Positions 48,461 to 61,874 are shown, counted from the first letter of the stretch. The stretch: DNA of 64,000 nucleotides from Armillaria gallica (GCA_037576215.1 JBANDB010000007.1:3379001-3443000); one strand, 5' to 3'. Made by a program: numbers and translations. Notes: a model not told the origin generated them from the sequence alone.

Positions 48461-49323
48461 TACTTCATTTTAGGGCATTGGGGCTGGTACTGGCATATAG
48501 CTATGCATGATTTGTGAATAAGTGGTCCCACTGCTGAGTATTATAAAATACATGAAGAAAGAAGTTAGCAGTTCATCAGAGAGTAAACCCAGGCTTCCAT
48601 CTTTGTGTTTTCTCTGTTCTGTATAACGTCGTCATTCATCACCCTCAGCAACCTTTCGAACGAGCCCCTGCTTCTCAGATCAAGACTTTGATACATCCTG
48701 CCTCAATCGGCATCTCCTGCTTGTGCCGGCAAATCAATACTGTAGTATCTACTCCTTCCAAAGACAGGCTGTAACAACTCACGACCTTGCCCAGCTTCCT
48801 GCCAACAGTCTTAGCTTTAGCTGGTCTGTCGTTCAACAGTGTTGCCTGTAAAGTGACAGTTGGTGACTAACTAGAGTCTGCTCGCTGATTATATATGTCA
48901 TCAGTGCATGCTTCTGTTGCAGATGCTGATGTCTGCAAGAAACAGCAGCTCCAGGATGGCCTGGATTTCGACAGTATATCATTACCCTTCAATATGGAAT
49001 AGAGCCATTCTCTTTGCCTGTGAAGACCTCGAACATCTTATTGCGATTCTGAACATCTTCCCGAATCCCAAATGCGGTACATATAACCTTTCGAAATATG
49101 CGAGATGAAGATCACTTTTGCAGTGACTAGCCTAACATCGTGTTTCGTCTTCATTGCCCTTTGTCCACGCGTAATCGATTCTCAACAGCGAAGAAGTCTT
49201 TTCTTGTAAATCATGATCGTCTCTGTTTACACTGTTTGGCACCGCCACGAAACTTCAAACAATTCTCAAAGATTCTCTTTGATCACTCTTTTTCCAAAAG
49301 AAAAAAGAATCTGCATCCATAAA
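48461..49323. other. repeat-derived spacer
   Basis: Part of it (about 48955-49140) resembles segment Q at 37555-37720. I see no intact gene. Confidence 0.4.
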
Positions 49324-49388
49324 TCTCCTGGTGGGACTTGAACCCAGGTACACTGGCTACTAGTACTAATATACCACTAGAGACTTAA
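49324..49388 (-). mobile_element. tRNA-like module E
   Basis: The minus strand folds with AAGTCTC/GAGATTT ends, A-box TAGTGGTATATTAG and T-arm TGGG-TTCAAGT-CCCA. It is the most tRNA-like module and might be read as a leucine-type (CAG) pseudo-tRNA. The anticodon stem is only about 3 bp, so I do not call it a functional tRNA. Confidence 0.55.
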
Positions 49389-49514
49389 GGTTCGAGTTCG
49401 TCAATATCATTTAAGTAATGGCCAGACTCAGGCATGCACATGAATGTTTGAACCCCCGAAGCGGTGCACTGGAAGAATAATGCGCCACAAAGCAAAGGGA
49501 ACAAAAAACACAAC

Positions 49515-49624
49515 ATATGCCCTCTCAACAGCCAGGAGGGCATATAGTGCAATCTCTCTTGCTGGGAATCGAACCCAACAGGAGAAAGCGACATCACACG
49601 CTTCCTCGGTACGCTATCAGGGAG
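49515..49624 (-). mobile_element. tRNA-derived SINE-like module F with trailing hairpin
   Basis: The tRNA-like part (49624-49554) has A-box GATAGCGTACCGAGG, anticodon-like stem AAGCG/CGCTT, a canonical T-arm TTGGG-TTCGATT-CCCAG and an AGAGAG end. The downstream hairpin ATATGCCCTC/GAGGGCATAT spans 49545-49515. The surrounding words CAACATATGCCCT match modules B and C. Confidence 0.7.
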
Positions 49625-49925
49625 CTGTCACTAGGTTTTACTGTGAGCCATCCATTCTTTATGCAAAAGATGTGTTGCTCGTTGAGGAGAGTGGCCACCA
49701 AAGTTAAATTACACTGATTCTCCTGAGGGATCACCTTAGTGGGAGCCTGCATATGAGTGCTGGAGAGGAACTGCAACTCACAGGATGAAATGAATGACGA
49801 AACTGCGGAGCATGTATATACTGACAGACAATAATCAACTAGATGTGATAGGAAAAAAAAGTAAACCTTACCGTCCATGGCCTCAAATCTGGGAGGACGA
49901 TGTTTCCAAGCAAAAAGTGTCGCAA

Positions 49926-50027
49926 CGCACACCCTCCCATCCTTGGGAGGGTGTGCGCTCCGATCTCTCTGGCTGGGAGTCGAACCTGACCTTCGCAGCC
50001 CGCGCTTCGCGATATGCCAACAGAGAG
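49926..50027 (-). mobile_element. tRNA-derived SINE-like module A, copy 2, with long hairpin
   Basis: CTCTCTG/CAGAGAG ends (50027-49965), A-box TGGCATATCGCG, perfect B-box GGTTCGACTCC. The trailing hairpin GCACACCCTCCCA/TGGGAGGGTGTGC (49957-49926) is a 14-bp perfect stem with a 4-nt loop. Confidence 0.7.
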
Positions 50028-50390
50028 CTGTGTAGATCAAACATCGCTAGGCCCATATTGCCATGGTGATTGGTTTAGGTAAATGGATCCATGGATGCGA
50101 AGTGCACTGTACGCCTCCTCAGAAATCTACAGTGTATATCTTGAATTGATGGCCTAAAGCCACAGTCGTCTTTGTTTGAAGAAACCGCTGCATATTGTTG
50201 AAGGTGAAAAGAGGCTATTTGCCTCACATATGGAATCGACAAGTGTGAGGCCTACAATGGAAATGAGTCGTGAGGCTCAGAAAGAACCGCTGAGTATGAG
50301 GGCTTGCCCGTAATTACATTATGGATAGTCAGTCTTCCAGGTTCCTAAATACCAGAAGTAACATGAAGTAAAAGGCTTCACAACATATGC

Positions 50391-50492
50391 CCTGCCATAT
50401 TGAGCAGGACGTGTGTTGCGATCTCTCTTGCAGGGAATTGAACCCAGCTACGGGAAGCAATGAGGCCGCTTCCCCAATATACCATCAGAGAG
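50391..50492 (-). mobile_element. tRNA-derived SINE-like module B, copy 2
   Basis: The tRNA-like part (50492-50423) has CTCTCT/AGAGAG ends, A-box TGGTATATTGGGG, stem GGAAGC/GCTTCC and B-box GGTTCAATTCC. Hairpin CCTGC/GCAGG at 50408-50391. Confidence 0.7.
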
Positions 50493-50925
50493 TTAATGGC
50501 CATCCTACAGTGGACTGTATCAGAGCTGGCCTACTATGCATGTAAAGATGCTGTCGAAGAAGTGAGAGCGAGCCATAAATTGCGGCTGACACAATGGAAG
50601 CCTGCTGCTCTGAACCAGAGTGTTTAGGATGGGAACAGGGAGAAAAGGAGCTGAACAAGGAGCACTGAATGAGGGACATAGGATACAGTGAGCTAGCTGG
50701 ATGCGAAACGAATGGAGGAAACTCACACATTCAAAGATACATGGCAACACCTCTGGAGAAAATGGACCAGAGGGATTCTTCCCCAAAGTTTGGGGTGACT
50801 TGGAAAATTGGTGATAAACATGTTGACGCCAAAGGGATACAAAGACTGGACTTGATAATGGTATGCCGAGCCAGAGATTAGAACAAAGAATGTTCTGCCC
50901 TGGACAAAAACCATGTGCAACACAT

Positions 50926-51028
50926 GCCCTCCTTTCTTAGGGAGGGCGCAGGCTGTGATCCCTCTTGCTGGGACTCAAATCTAGCTCGCGGAGCGAATGA
51001 CACGTGTCGCTGATATGCGAACAGAGAG
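50926..51028 (-). mobile_element. tRNA-derived SINE-like module C, copy 2
   Basis: The tRNA-like part (51028-50960) has a B-box weakened to GATTTGAGTCC. Hairpin GCCCTCC/GGAGGGC at 50947-50926. Confidence 0.65.
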
Positions 51029-53159
51029 CTAACAGGTTGAAGCTTTGTTGGTGTTACATGATGTTGTTTATGCAAACGAGAAAGCTCATGGATGCCGTGC
51101 CCCATGCTCAGGGTGTGCAATCAAGTTGATGTGGAAGGGTGATGGAGAGTGGAAAGATGGATGGGAATAGTCGCCATAAAGATAGTCCGCAATGGTGGCT
51201 CATTTCAATGGCTCGGGTTCACTGATATAGCACAGAGAATCTCCAAAGAGAACGTGGATCTTGCAGTGTTGAACATTAGCTGGGGATGCCATCGATGCCA
51301 GCTGGTAGTCTTGTATGGCCAAGTGGAGACAGGGACGGAGAGCGATGTGGTGTTGCGAAGCATGCACAGAAGACTCAGAGGTGCACAGATGTTCAGGTTT
51401 GCATGAGACTCATACGTCTGTGAGGGAACACTGCGACAAGGAATGATGGCGATTTGTGATATCGGAGCCTTGGTGGAACTGTTATAGAATCCACAATACA
51501 GGCTGGTTTCATGAGTCACTCTGGGTGTTGGCCATTCCGGGAAGTGCGATTGCGCCTTTAATGATGACAATACAGGGTGGACTCTAGGCGCCTGTTCTTT
51601 CGCTCCCTGCACATCAGTCACGTCCAACTGCGAGGTTTCTCTCAGCACTGAATCCTCCAGCTCCTCCTCCCCACCTGTTAAATACTGCATGCGGATCCAT
51701 GGGTGGATAGTAAGCTTGAGGAGACTGGGGCAAGATCATGGTTTGTTTGTGGAAGGGAAGTATAGTCACGGATGTATAGTTGCTGGTAGAATGTCAGTGA
51801 TCTCCAAGGTGGCCTGTATGAGCAGCGAGTTGATGTGATTGTCTGATCGCAGGAAATTGAGGCTGCATCCACGCATCAATCAAATGAGGACAACAGTATG
51901 ATGGACTCGACGCACGGTGCAAAGTTGGTTTGTTTGGGATATTGCCTGAAGCGACTGCAGAGAAAGTGCACACGTCTAAGCAGCGAGCTTAGGAGCGTTG
52001 AGACAGCCAAGTGGTGGTCGTAGGTACGTGAAGGTGAATGCTCTGAAGTCCAACAGTCTGAAATTTCGACCGTGGGAACAGCGCTACCACCCTGTAGACG
52101 CCTCTTGGTAACTCTTGGTGTGTTCCTCATTCACATCCACAGCACTGTCCGGAGGGTGCTATCTACCACGCTTTCTACATTCAACTCAGCCCAGCAGAAC
52201 CTTATCGATGCTCATTGCAACTCGGACTCTAGCCATTGCATGCGCAGACTCAACAAAAGTTCTTCTGCTCTTGAACTACAATCTTTTACATAGGCCAGGA
52301 TGGTAGACAGCTGTCACGGCCCTGGACTTTCATGAGCGTCTCATTCATCGTGAGTGCGTCGTTGGTCTACTGGCCTATTTTCATTGACTCATATCTAGAC
52401 CATTTCTGCTCACCTTACAGTTCCTCCTCCCGTTGGCCATTGTGTTCGCTCTTTTATCATATCTATGATATACGATGGTGCCCGCCCGTATGCTTGATTC
52501 TGGATCTCATTGTTTTTGGCTCTCAGCATGCAAGGAAGATTGGACTCCATGAGACTCGGGACTGGAAGGTGCGCTCTCTTTTTATACATGCCGGATTTTC
52601 TCACTGATTAAGCTATGTCGTTCAGGATGCTTGGCTCATACGTGTCATGAATGTGTACTTCAAGAATAGACATCGACGGGCATACACAGACCATTCACAC
52701 TTGGTCACTATGCGGCACGGATGGCCATCTAGTGGATTTGGGGTGCATCGACTCTCTTTTCAATGATTTCATTTGGAATTAATCAGTGGTGCTATGTTAG
52801 TAGATTCGTATTCATTGCCCATTCCTTCATCAACAACCCATCATGAAGTTTGTATTTAGAACAAACTCTCAACAGTTCACCATACTCATCTTGCCACCGG
52901 ACGCTGTCATCGACGATCGTAGACTTGCAAAGAACAATGATGAAGACTATCTGCTCGTCTTGCAGGACAGCAACTCCACTCATCTTGCTGGATGATGACC
53001 TCCCAAGCATGCACCATCCTGGTACACAGCTCCAGAGGCAACGCTAGCATCACAAGTTCAGAGAAGAGATGGCGCACGTATGCCTATCTTGGGCAATATG
53101 TTTGAGTGATTACCTGAACTAACTTGGTCCTTGGAACATACGCACTGTTGCTTCGCAGA

Positions 53160-54360
53160 CGTTCTCTGCAAGCGGGAGAGTAGTGTTGATACTCTGCATG
53201 ATTGAGCGTTGTTGGTACAAAGTCCCCTCTTAGTGCATACCCTAATCTCTTCAAGCGCCCTCTCTTTCTGATTGCAAGATTTAGCTATGGACATAGATGA
53301 CGATTCTAGCCCAGATGGGATCTTTGAGGGAAAATTCTGCCGGTTAGCCTCAGTACGGTCTGCCATTACTTGGCTATTCACTGACCCCCCGTTAGGATTT
53401 CCACAAATTTCACTGAAATCAGCAAGTGTCCCGCTTAGCTCCTAACTGGGATGCACCAGCGCCAGACATTATGAGGCCTCCAAGTTGCTGCTACACCTCA
53501 TTGCTAACCTTGAAGCTGCAATGCCAAGCTTTCAAGTCTGCAGAAGATTCACTCCTGAAGCTTGCGAGCTCTAGAAGACTCTCCTCCTCCGATCATTGTT
53601 GTACACTCAATTTTTGCGGGGTCTTTCTGTCAGCCGCTATATCACCAGATGGCGAATCCTAGATGTTCAGGACCACGATCAAGGGATCTTCCTCAATGTC
53701 CCAAATCACAACGATGTCTGCATCACAGTCATACCTGTTCACCTCCACATCTCAAAACTTCTCCAATGCTGTGATAATCTCCCTTGTTACATCTCTTTTT
53801 GATGTTGGTCTTCACATTTTGTGAGCTCTTCAAGAGTTGTCTTGACCTTGTCCATCAAGTTACAGCTCTTTTCCGTCCCTTCTTACTTCACGACCTGCCA
53901 GTCCGCTTTGGCATCCTGCTTCAAAGTTGTTATCATATGGAATTGCAGAGAGCTGCATCAGCTTTGACTGATGACGCTGTCATTTTGTCAACAGACTTTG
54001 TGACCAATCCAAATTCGATACTCAGGTTTGGATCATTTTTCTCTTGGCGTAGGGCATCCAGAGACGGGAATGGTTTACATGGTGGTCGTAATCCACGACT
54101 TGAAAACTACGCATGATGGCTTGAGAAAAGAGATATGGCTCGGTATATCCTTGTGGATTATCAGGTGATGCTGCCAGTATGCTCGCATCCAGGTACAGTA
54201 ATTCATTGATTCTCATTTGTAAATGAGCTTACACGTCTTTTTTCAGACTTCTGCATCTATATGATGCCGTTTTTAACGACAAATATGATTACAATGTTAT
54301 CCTCCAAGGAACAGATCTGCCGGTCATATGCCATGGTTGTTTCCCAAAGATTTATGGCCT
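53160..54360 (+). other. segment P, second full copy: decayed gene relic
   Basis: Counterpart of 34550-35830. The downstream exon after a TTTTTTCAG acceptor (54246) keeps LLHLYDAVFNDKY and GTDLPVICHG, but the upstream exon is broken (TGA after QTL near 54000). Confidence 0.45.
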
Positions 54361-54814
54361 GTGCTCAGAATGACTACTGTGTTCGTATTAAAAGTATCGA
54401 TTTACAATGTATGTTTTGTTTTATGATGTTGGTGCATAAACAGCGCTCGAAGATGTTACCAATAAAAATTGTCCTTCACCACTGCTATCACTCAAGAGGC
54501 GATTACTGCATTAATTTCAAGCACAGATCTGCACGAAACGGGCATACCACGACAGATGACAGATGCCTTTGTAGTCTCAGACGTTGGGAATCAAAACCAC
54601 TAGGATATCACCCTGCTAAGCCTTTATTGTAATCGGATCACCAATAACAAGCAATAGCCCAGCAGGTTAGGAAGGACCAGGATGTACCTCACAAGGCCAA
54701 TTACTCGTTGATGGCACCATGAGCGGCACAGGCTCGTGTATCCGGAGGCATCCAGTGAATAGCTGTCTCTGAAGGCAATCAGCTCAGACATGCAAGGGCC
54801 AAAAAATATACAAC

Positions 54815-54902
54815 ATGCGGCCTCTTGCTGCATATATCGCGATTGCTCTGACTCGGAGATCGATTATCAAAACTATTCGCTGGTACACCATCAGATCCTT
54901 TA
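54815..54902 (-). mobile_element. degenerate tRNA-like module D, copy 2
   Basis: The minus strand has GATCTGATGGTGTACCAGCG (A-box-like) and an ATCGATCTCCGAGTCAGAG end. Hairpin ATGCGG/CTGCAT (one wobble) at 54833-54815. More diverged than A-C. Confidence 0.45.
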
Positions 54903-56965
54903 GAAGGCACCTGCAGTGAGTTCTTCGCTTGTCTAGAGTTGTTCCGTTTGTGTTAACCCAGTTGCGGTGGCGCATCAGAGAGTCGAATCGGCTTTGAATA
55001 CCCAGGAAGGTCATAGAAAAGTTACTGTGCTCGAAGATTAGAGAGGGGAGACTGGAGTCCAAAAGGAAGTACATAGATTCTGCAATGGACGAGGCGTAAG
55101 TGATGCTGCTCTACATGTACAGAACGCTCCAATAGAGAGGTTTGGTTTGTTACAAACACATAAGTATACTTGAATAAATGGGCAGTCAAACATACGTACA
55201 GGTTCATGGAGAGGCGAGTCAGGCATGTGGACCGGATAAATCTGGGCTTCTTTGCCTTTCGCTTTCACCGGTGCTTCCAATAACACCAACACCAATACCA
55301 TTTCCTCGACCACCTTCATCGTACAACAGATCAGCTCCATCAGCTCCTGCCATACCGCTACATTGTATAAATCTCATTTCATGCCGTCCAAAGACCTGCA
55401 GAAGAAAAACCGACACATGTTCAAATTATTGTTTGAGCGACGAGTGGGAGGTTCTTTCTGTTCTGCACCATGAGGCTCAAGATAATCTTGTATGAAGACC
55501 GCTACTTTGATAATGATATTTTCCTCTTCCTGTGGAGGCAAAATCCTATCTCTCCACACCACCTGTCTCAAGGCCTCATCGCCATCGATGTTCAGGAACT
55601 TGATAGTGATGCGCCTGCCTACGCATTATTGGGAATCTTGACAATTGCAGGAACTCAAGCTCACCAGTGCTCGTCCTCCATTCCAACGAGCTCATCACTT
55701 GCCCAGTATATCGAGGCTCATACTGTTTGGATGGACGACTCCAAAAAAACTTCATGATCTTTTCTAAAAACCTTCATACCGCTCATCTTTCCACTGGTGG
55801 CGGTATACAGATATCAGCATGCTAGGACTGTCCTAGTCACAGGGCCGTTGGGATGGACCAATGTTTCAGTGTCATGCCTTGTGCTTCAGACAGTTTCCAC
55901 AAACCTGCATTTCTCACTTCCCAGTTTCTTTCTTCTACTCTTTATCAATGACCTTGACAAGATGTATGTGGAATTGTTATAAAGCGACCCTTGTCGCCGA
56001 GGAGTCGACTCCTCCCTTTGCTTTGACCGTGTTCAACGTTTTCTTTTAAGCTTGTTGGCTAAGGGCAAAAGAAAATTATGCAGCTGCGAGACTTGGGTCG
56101 GATAGTGATGTGGTCAAGGTGAATATAGTTCGTTACGACTGCGTTTGGTGCCTAATATCTGACAATTGATCAAGATTTTGACAATATTTTAATAGCATCC
56201 TCAGCATGATGATAATACCTCTCTCTTCAGGTATGTAGCATTTACTGTGCGGTAAAAATGTGCAAGCTGGATACTGAGATTTTTCTTTGCAGACATGACC
56301 GATTTCCTCTGAGCACGGCGGTATAATATCGTATTTCGTCTTCATAGTGCCTTGTCCGCATAGTCATTGAACATCCAAAGAATTCATTTCTTATAATCGT
56401 TCTATTTACAACCCAAAAACCGAATCTCTTGACCGGCATCCATCTGATCTTGAGGGGTAACATGGCATCAAGCTCTTTTCATGGATCATTCAAATGATTA
56501 AGCTAGATGACATGGCAGCTGTGGCATGCTCAAGTTACTCACGAAAACTTGATATCAGTGGGCGGTTTGGGGCAGACTAAACATGCTGAAGGTGGGGAGA
56601 GAATTCCCAGTTTGTCGGCGATCCCCCGATAGCTACCCGTTGATTGGCACTCAAAGCTATTGAACTTGGGCATGGCCTTCGCGTAATACCTTCAAAGTGC
56701 AGTGTATACTGCTTGGAATGACACTGCCCTTAACAGCAGACCACCGGGGTAGCATCGGGTCATGGCTATGCAGTTTTCTTTTTCTCGGCAGTGCATAAGC
56801 ATCTTCTCATCAAAGTCAAAGCAATAATGCTGTAAGGCATGCATCCACTGCGTGGTGTACATATGTACAGCACCTTCTCTTCCACTGCACCTCCATCATT
56901 GAGCATTTGGATGGACAAACGGTGAGCCCTTCATTACGGTTGCTAGAATCGCTTGTGCTCATGAA
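54903..56965 (+). repeat. segment Q, second copy, and lead-in to NLR copy 2
   Basis: Counterpart of 36420-38160 and then 39930-40320, lacking the 1.7 kb insertion seen in unit 1. Short frames are not conserved, and I see no supported gene. Confidence 0.55.
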
Positions 56966-59900
56966 ATGGTAGATATTGCTTTTGTCAGATCAAAGATACG
57001 GTTACTTCTACTATCACATTCGCAGTCTTTTCGCTAAGTGCCATTGTGACGTAGCTATCGAAATATTCAATCTACCCTCAGAATGAGGTAGATGGTCGTA
57101 TTATCTCAAGATATTTGCGGGAAATGTCTACGAAAAGACCAAGACACACAAGGTGGAGAAGAAAGACCGTGGGACAACCTCGACACCGAGATGGACACTG
57201 AATCTTGACCTGTAATGGTGTTAAAATGCCACTTGAGTTGTAGCTCATTGCATATCCAGGAGCGACACCAGGGAATCTGAGACATTTGAAGTGGAAACAT
57301 ACCGCCATCAGGACAAGGGAGAGTATCGAGTCCTAGGTTTTTCTGAGGCATTGATCTGAGAGATTCTGATTGGTGAAAACAACAGTAAGTGCCTTGTACT
57401 CTCCCCCATCAGTATCTAAAATCTCTGCACTAGCTATGATCATACCCATATGTAGCAAGCTTTCCTGCGCCAACATCTCTTTGAAGATCTTCAGGGAAGG
57501 TGCCTCCGACTACTCTTCGATCACACAATCGGCAAGCGAGGATCAAGACATGTCGGCCACATCCCAGAGTGGTCCATCAATTTTTATGGATCTCGAAAAT
57601 CAGGATACCTCAGCCTTGTTGAGTCTGCAACCCAAGGAAACCTCTGCGGTGTTGGTGGAAGATTATCATGCAACTGCAGAGGAAGTCGTTGGGGAAACCG
57701 TCAAGCTTGACTTCGAACACTCAGAATGGATGTCCAGATTGATCGATGGTTTCGATATCGTGAAGAGCGTAATTGATGCATTCACGAGTGTGAGCACGTT
57801 CCTTGCGACAATTTTGTAGGTGCTAATGAGCATTTACAGGCACACCCCGCTGCCTCAATAGCATGGGGTGTCATTTCCCCTTGCGTTAATGTAAGTACAA
57901 GCCTTATCAGAAGCAGGACGATCAGCTGACCACGCATTTTCGGATAGATTTTGAAGCAGTGGATTGAATGGGATAACACTGTACTCTGACTGTACGAAGC
58001 CATGATCATGACCTACAAGGAGGTGAGCAGCTACCGCCAGCTATGGCAGGAAGAGCGGTTGCAACTAATCTACAGAGCATTGTTCCAGACCACGTCTGAT
58101 TGCGGGATGTTCATCAAGAGATATACAAACAAAAACCGCATCAGTGTGTCCATTGTTCATTTCAAGACAGTAATATCTTACACCTATTTCAGAGCGCTTA
58201 CTTTTATGGAAGGTGACAGAGAATGCAGAAGAATTCATTCAAGAGTTTGAGAATTTGTGTAAGCAGCTGAAATCAGGTGTAGCAAAGGACACACTTGTTG
58301 CAACATTAGGTGTCAGAGCCAATGTTGATATACTCGGTATGTCCCTTCGAATCACTCAAGAATGTAATCTAAACCCAATCCAAGTAGCTATGGAGAGATT
58401 GCTGAAGAAACTAGAGCCCAGGTGGGAACTTGGTCCTAAATCGACATGTATGCCTGGTACACGCAAGGAAACCATCAGGTACTTGTTGACATGGATTACG
58501 GACTGCGACGATAGCGTCCTTTGGTGTAGTGGTCTGGCGGGGACAGGCAAAAGTTCACTTGTCGGCAGCCTCCATAACCGTCTCTGCTTGGAGATGAGCC
58601 GCCATAGTTGCCTTGCTGCTTTCATTCGTTATGACAGAACCTTGTACCGGGATTTGTCAAGACTCATCACATCCGTTGCTTACTCTTTGGCCATGTTTGA
58701 TCATCACATAGGCAATGCCATCGCTCAAGCTTTGACTGCATCTCCTGCTGCAGCCAAATTTCCAGCATCCGAATCATGTACCCAGTTCCAAGTCCTTGTG
58801 CAGGACCCATTGAAGATGATTTCAGAATTACAAGATGAAGGGCCATTGGTTGTCATCATTGATGGTCTTGATGAAAGCAATGTGTCAGAAGATTTGCTGA
58901 AAGTGCTTGCGGACATATTTGGGCCTGAACTGCCATTCATGTGGCTCATTATCTCCAGTCGGCCCAAGGAAAAGATTGCTCAGGTTCTCAAGGACCACCC
59001 ACATGTCCATTGCTATCCTTTAGATACCTCTTCAGATGAGGTTAAACAGGACATACAGTACTTCATCCAGCAGCGCTTTGCCAGCATCAATGGCAAGAGT
59101 GTCTGGGGCACCCACAATAAGGAAGATGTTATCACTTCACTGGCTGAGTGGGCGAGCGGGCTGTTCATATGGGCGGCCACAGTCTGTTTGTTCCTGTGCG
59201 GTCTTCCCTGTCTTTGGAGGCTCAATGTGTTACTTGAGACTACGATTCCAGCAAATGCAACAGTGGCCCTGACAGTTCTATATCAAACAGCGCTGGATAC
59301 AATCATATCAGAAGTGCCAGGAGAGGATGAAGATGTTTGGCAATGTATTCGTGCAGTATTAGGTGCCCTGATTGTTTGCCAAGGCAACATGACGGTGCCT
59401 ATGCTTCCTGAGCTTGTTTTTCCAGAAGGAGAGCGGGACTCTCTAGCACAGCCTATCGTTGACAAATTAGGAAGCGTGGTATGGGAGGATGCAGATGGGA
59501 ACCTGGAGCTTATACACAAATTGTTCAATGACTTTCTCCAGGATCAGGGCAGATGTGGTGATAGATGGTTCATAGATGTCAAGGAGCATGAACAGGAGCT
59601 TGCTCAGCAATGTGTGTCATCCTTGGTGTTGTTTTTCAAAGATTGGACACCAACCAGAGTTCAACTTGAACCTGTTCTTTCAGACATCGATGTGCAGAAG
59701 AAGATCATACAGGATCACTACCGCCATGTTGTGCCATCCCATATTGGAGATTATGCTGTGAATGTTCTACGGTGGCATCTTGATGCCTTTGTTGAGCTTG
59801 GGATCAACACTTGCCGTCCCTTGTTTGATCGTTACTTCTTGTCATGGTTCGAAATAATACTTGCATTTGATTCTTCGCTTCCATGGCACAAGGTTATTTC

Positions 59901-61437
59901 TGCAGTCAACATAAGCCATTTGCACTCTATATCCTGAATAAACACAGCCTCATTGTTACTTTTTTTAGGCAGAAGTTACAGATCAGAGCCTTCGCACATA
60001 TGTTTACCATGCCTTCACATTCTGGGAACGTTTGGCTGGATTGTCAACAGGTCCAGTCAACCCTGCACATATGTACACCCATGCAATGACCATCTCACCT
60101 TCTGCAAATTTTATCTGCAGAGACTGGGGGAAAAGCAGTGGTATCAATGCCCCTTTCGATAAGGAGCGCCTGCTAGCTCTCACACCTTGCAGACATATCA
60201 ACAAACCTCCGGGCCTCCACAGTTACTCTGTTGAAGGTTTCTCTATTTTCCGAGGCTCCCGACACATTCAATACAATTTCGTATTTCAGCCTGGGAGCTA
60301 TGAATTAAGGCGCCAATTCGGAATATTCTCTTCTGGAGGATCCCTCCTGTTCGATGTTGACACGGGGAGGATACTGGACCAGTCACCTTTGATTCTATGC
60401 TCCCCTAATTTGCAATTACCCCTGAAACCCGACTTCGACCTCTCCACCTCCTACAAATCATTTTGTGCCAGTGTTCAAACTTCAGACCGTTAGGTTCGCA
60501 TGGTGGAAAATTTGTTACGGGGACGAGTCCGAGTACTCCTTCAATAGTACACAATATGAAATTATTGAAAGGCACGACGGCGACCCTCAAGATGCCATGA
60601 TATCCATGTTCATCTCCATCGCTAATACTCAGACTCCCTCCCACTGTGACAATTATCTGTTACGTACAATTGGGTCAGAAAGTTGTTCTGTGGAACAATA
60701 CGCACACGGATTAATCGTTGTTGATCAGCATTTGGGCTTGATGCTCAAAGTTGAGCCAGGCACTACTAGTTTCAGGAAATGGATGACCCTGGATGGTGGG
60801 GCAAATGGGGTCCATGTGTTCGCTGTCTTGGAGGATGGATCTAGGTTACTAGGATTGACAGGAGCTACAGGCAAGATATCGTTGCGAGAGTGGGAAACAT
60901 CATCGGGTACTCTTTGCCGTGAGCCTCGCATATATGGCAGGTCATAATCCTTTGTCATCCATGATAACACTGACCACCAGGATCACAGATTACCCTGATT
61001 TCAAGTATGACCCTGCCAGTGATAGCGATCTTAAATGCCAATTATCGCCCGACGGCTCAAAGGTCGCACTGGCACTCTCCCATGGGTGGTTCTCCCAGAC
61101 ATACCTGTTGGGAATCACACCTGGATCGAGTGTGGATATCACGGACCGGACCTCAAATACGAGGAACTTGGCGTGGTTTCCTGACAGCAAACGAATTGCC
61201 TACTTGCGAATTTGGCGATGTGATGATGATGATAAACCTGAATATTGTGAGAAATGTTGTGATCTTGTTGTTCAATGCCTTGCGAGCGGCCAGATTACTA
61301 CGATTCACCGTTGGTACAATATGGATGCTTCGGATTGCAAGGTCTTCGTCACTCCCGACGGGGCCAGGGTGATTACCCATAAAGAAAGAGGAATTGATCA
61401 GTGCGAATTCAGGACATGGGACGTTTCGGATTTATAG
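56966..61437 (+). pseudogene. NLR-like protein copy 2: C2-like - NACHT - beta-propeller
   Basis: Same exon order as copy 1. The C2-like exon (57040-57210; YLKIFAGNVYEKTKTHKVEKK) has TGA at 57084-57086 where copy 1 has TGG, and the next exon has TGA at 57357-57359 where copy 1 has CAA. A third TGA at 57987-57989 faces CAG. The NACHT exon (58213-59937, 574 codons) is fully open: Walker A GLAGTGKSSLVGSL near 58530, Walker B LVVIIDGLDES near 58850, then SSRPKE and SLAEWASGLFIWAATVC. After the intron at about 59916-59970, 60032-60493 and 60465-60947 lie in different frames, so a frameshift near 60490 is likely. The last exon (60982-61437; LSPDGSKVAL, LAWFPDSKRIAYLRIW, TWDVSDL) is open. The NACHT region is better preserved than in copy 1 and the C2 region is worse. 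Confidence 0.85.
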
Positions 61438-61874
61438 AATATCTGTCTGTATTGTAGGATACATTGGCCGCCCGATTCCAACATCATTCAGCACCAACCT
61501 TTTCAAAATCGAAATACAAACAGTATAAAAGAAATAACGTGGCACCAGGTTCAAAAGTTCAACGGAACATCGTTCAACATTGCAACATTGAGCGCTTGCT
61601 GAAGCCGAGGGCTCACTGTGCTTGTGACCACTATTCCTTGCACGAAAGAAGAAATGAAGGGGGTGTATTGCCAGTGAATATGTTGGACTTGGACGACGAC
61701 TCTGCATAAAATAATTCATCACGAAGTATATGGTTGACAGCATAACATGAATACACCCAGGATCGCAGCGCCAAGCTCTAGCGGCATTACCATAATCACC
61801 GGAGATTAAGCAGTGGTTGCTCTGCGTAGCGTGTAAGCACATGGAAACAAACGAGAAGGGGTAGAAGACGAACT
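61438..61874. other. spacer after NLR copy 2
   Basis: Counterpart of 44760-45082. A minus-strand frame (61432-61980) overlaps it but has no conserved partner in unit 1, so I do not call a gene. Confidence 0.4.

Larger units (their letters stand above)
49965..56560. repeat. segmental duplication, first part of unit 2
   Basis: Counterpart of 32055-38160, with an additional ~1 kb block (segment N, about 52110-53150) that matches 46591-47550 instead. The unit order is SINE modules, relics, segment N, segment P, segment Q. Confidence 0.85.

Noticed and set aside
49324..50027. Functional tRNA genes
   Set aside because: The modules have good A and B boxes and acceptor-like stems but are short or have poor anticodon arms, are multicopy in a duplicated array, and are linked to a common downstream hairpin. 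That fits tRNA-derived SINEs better.
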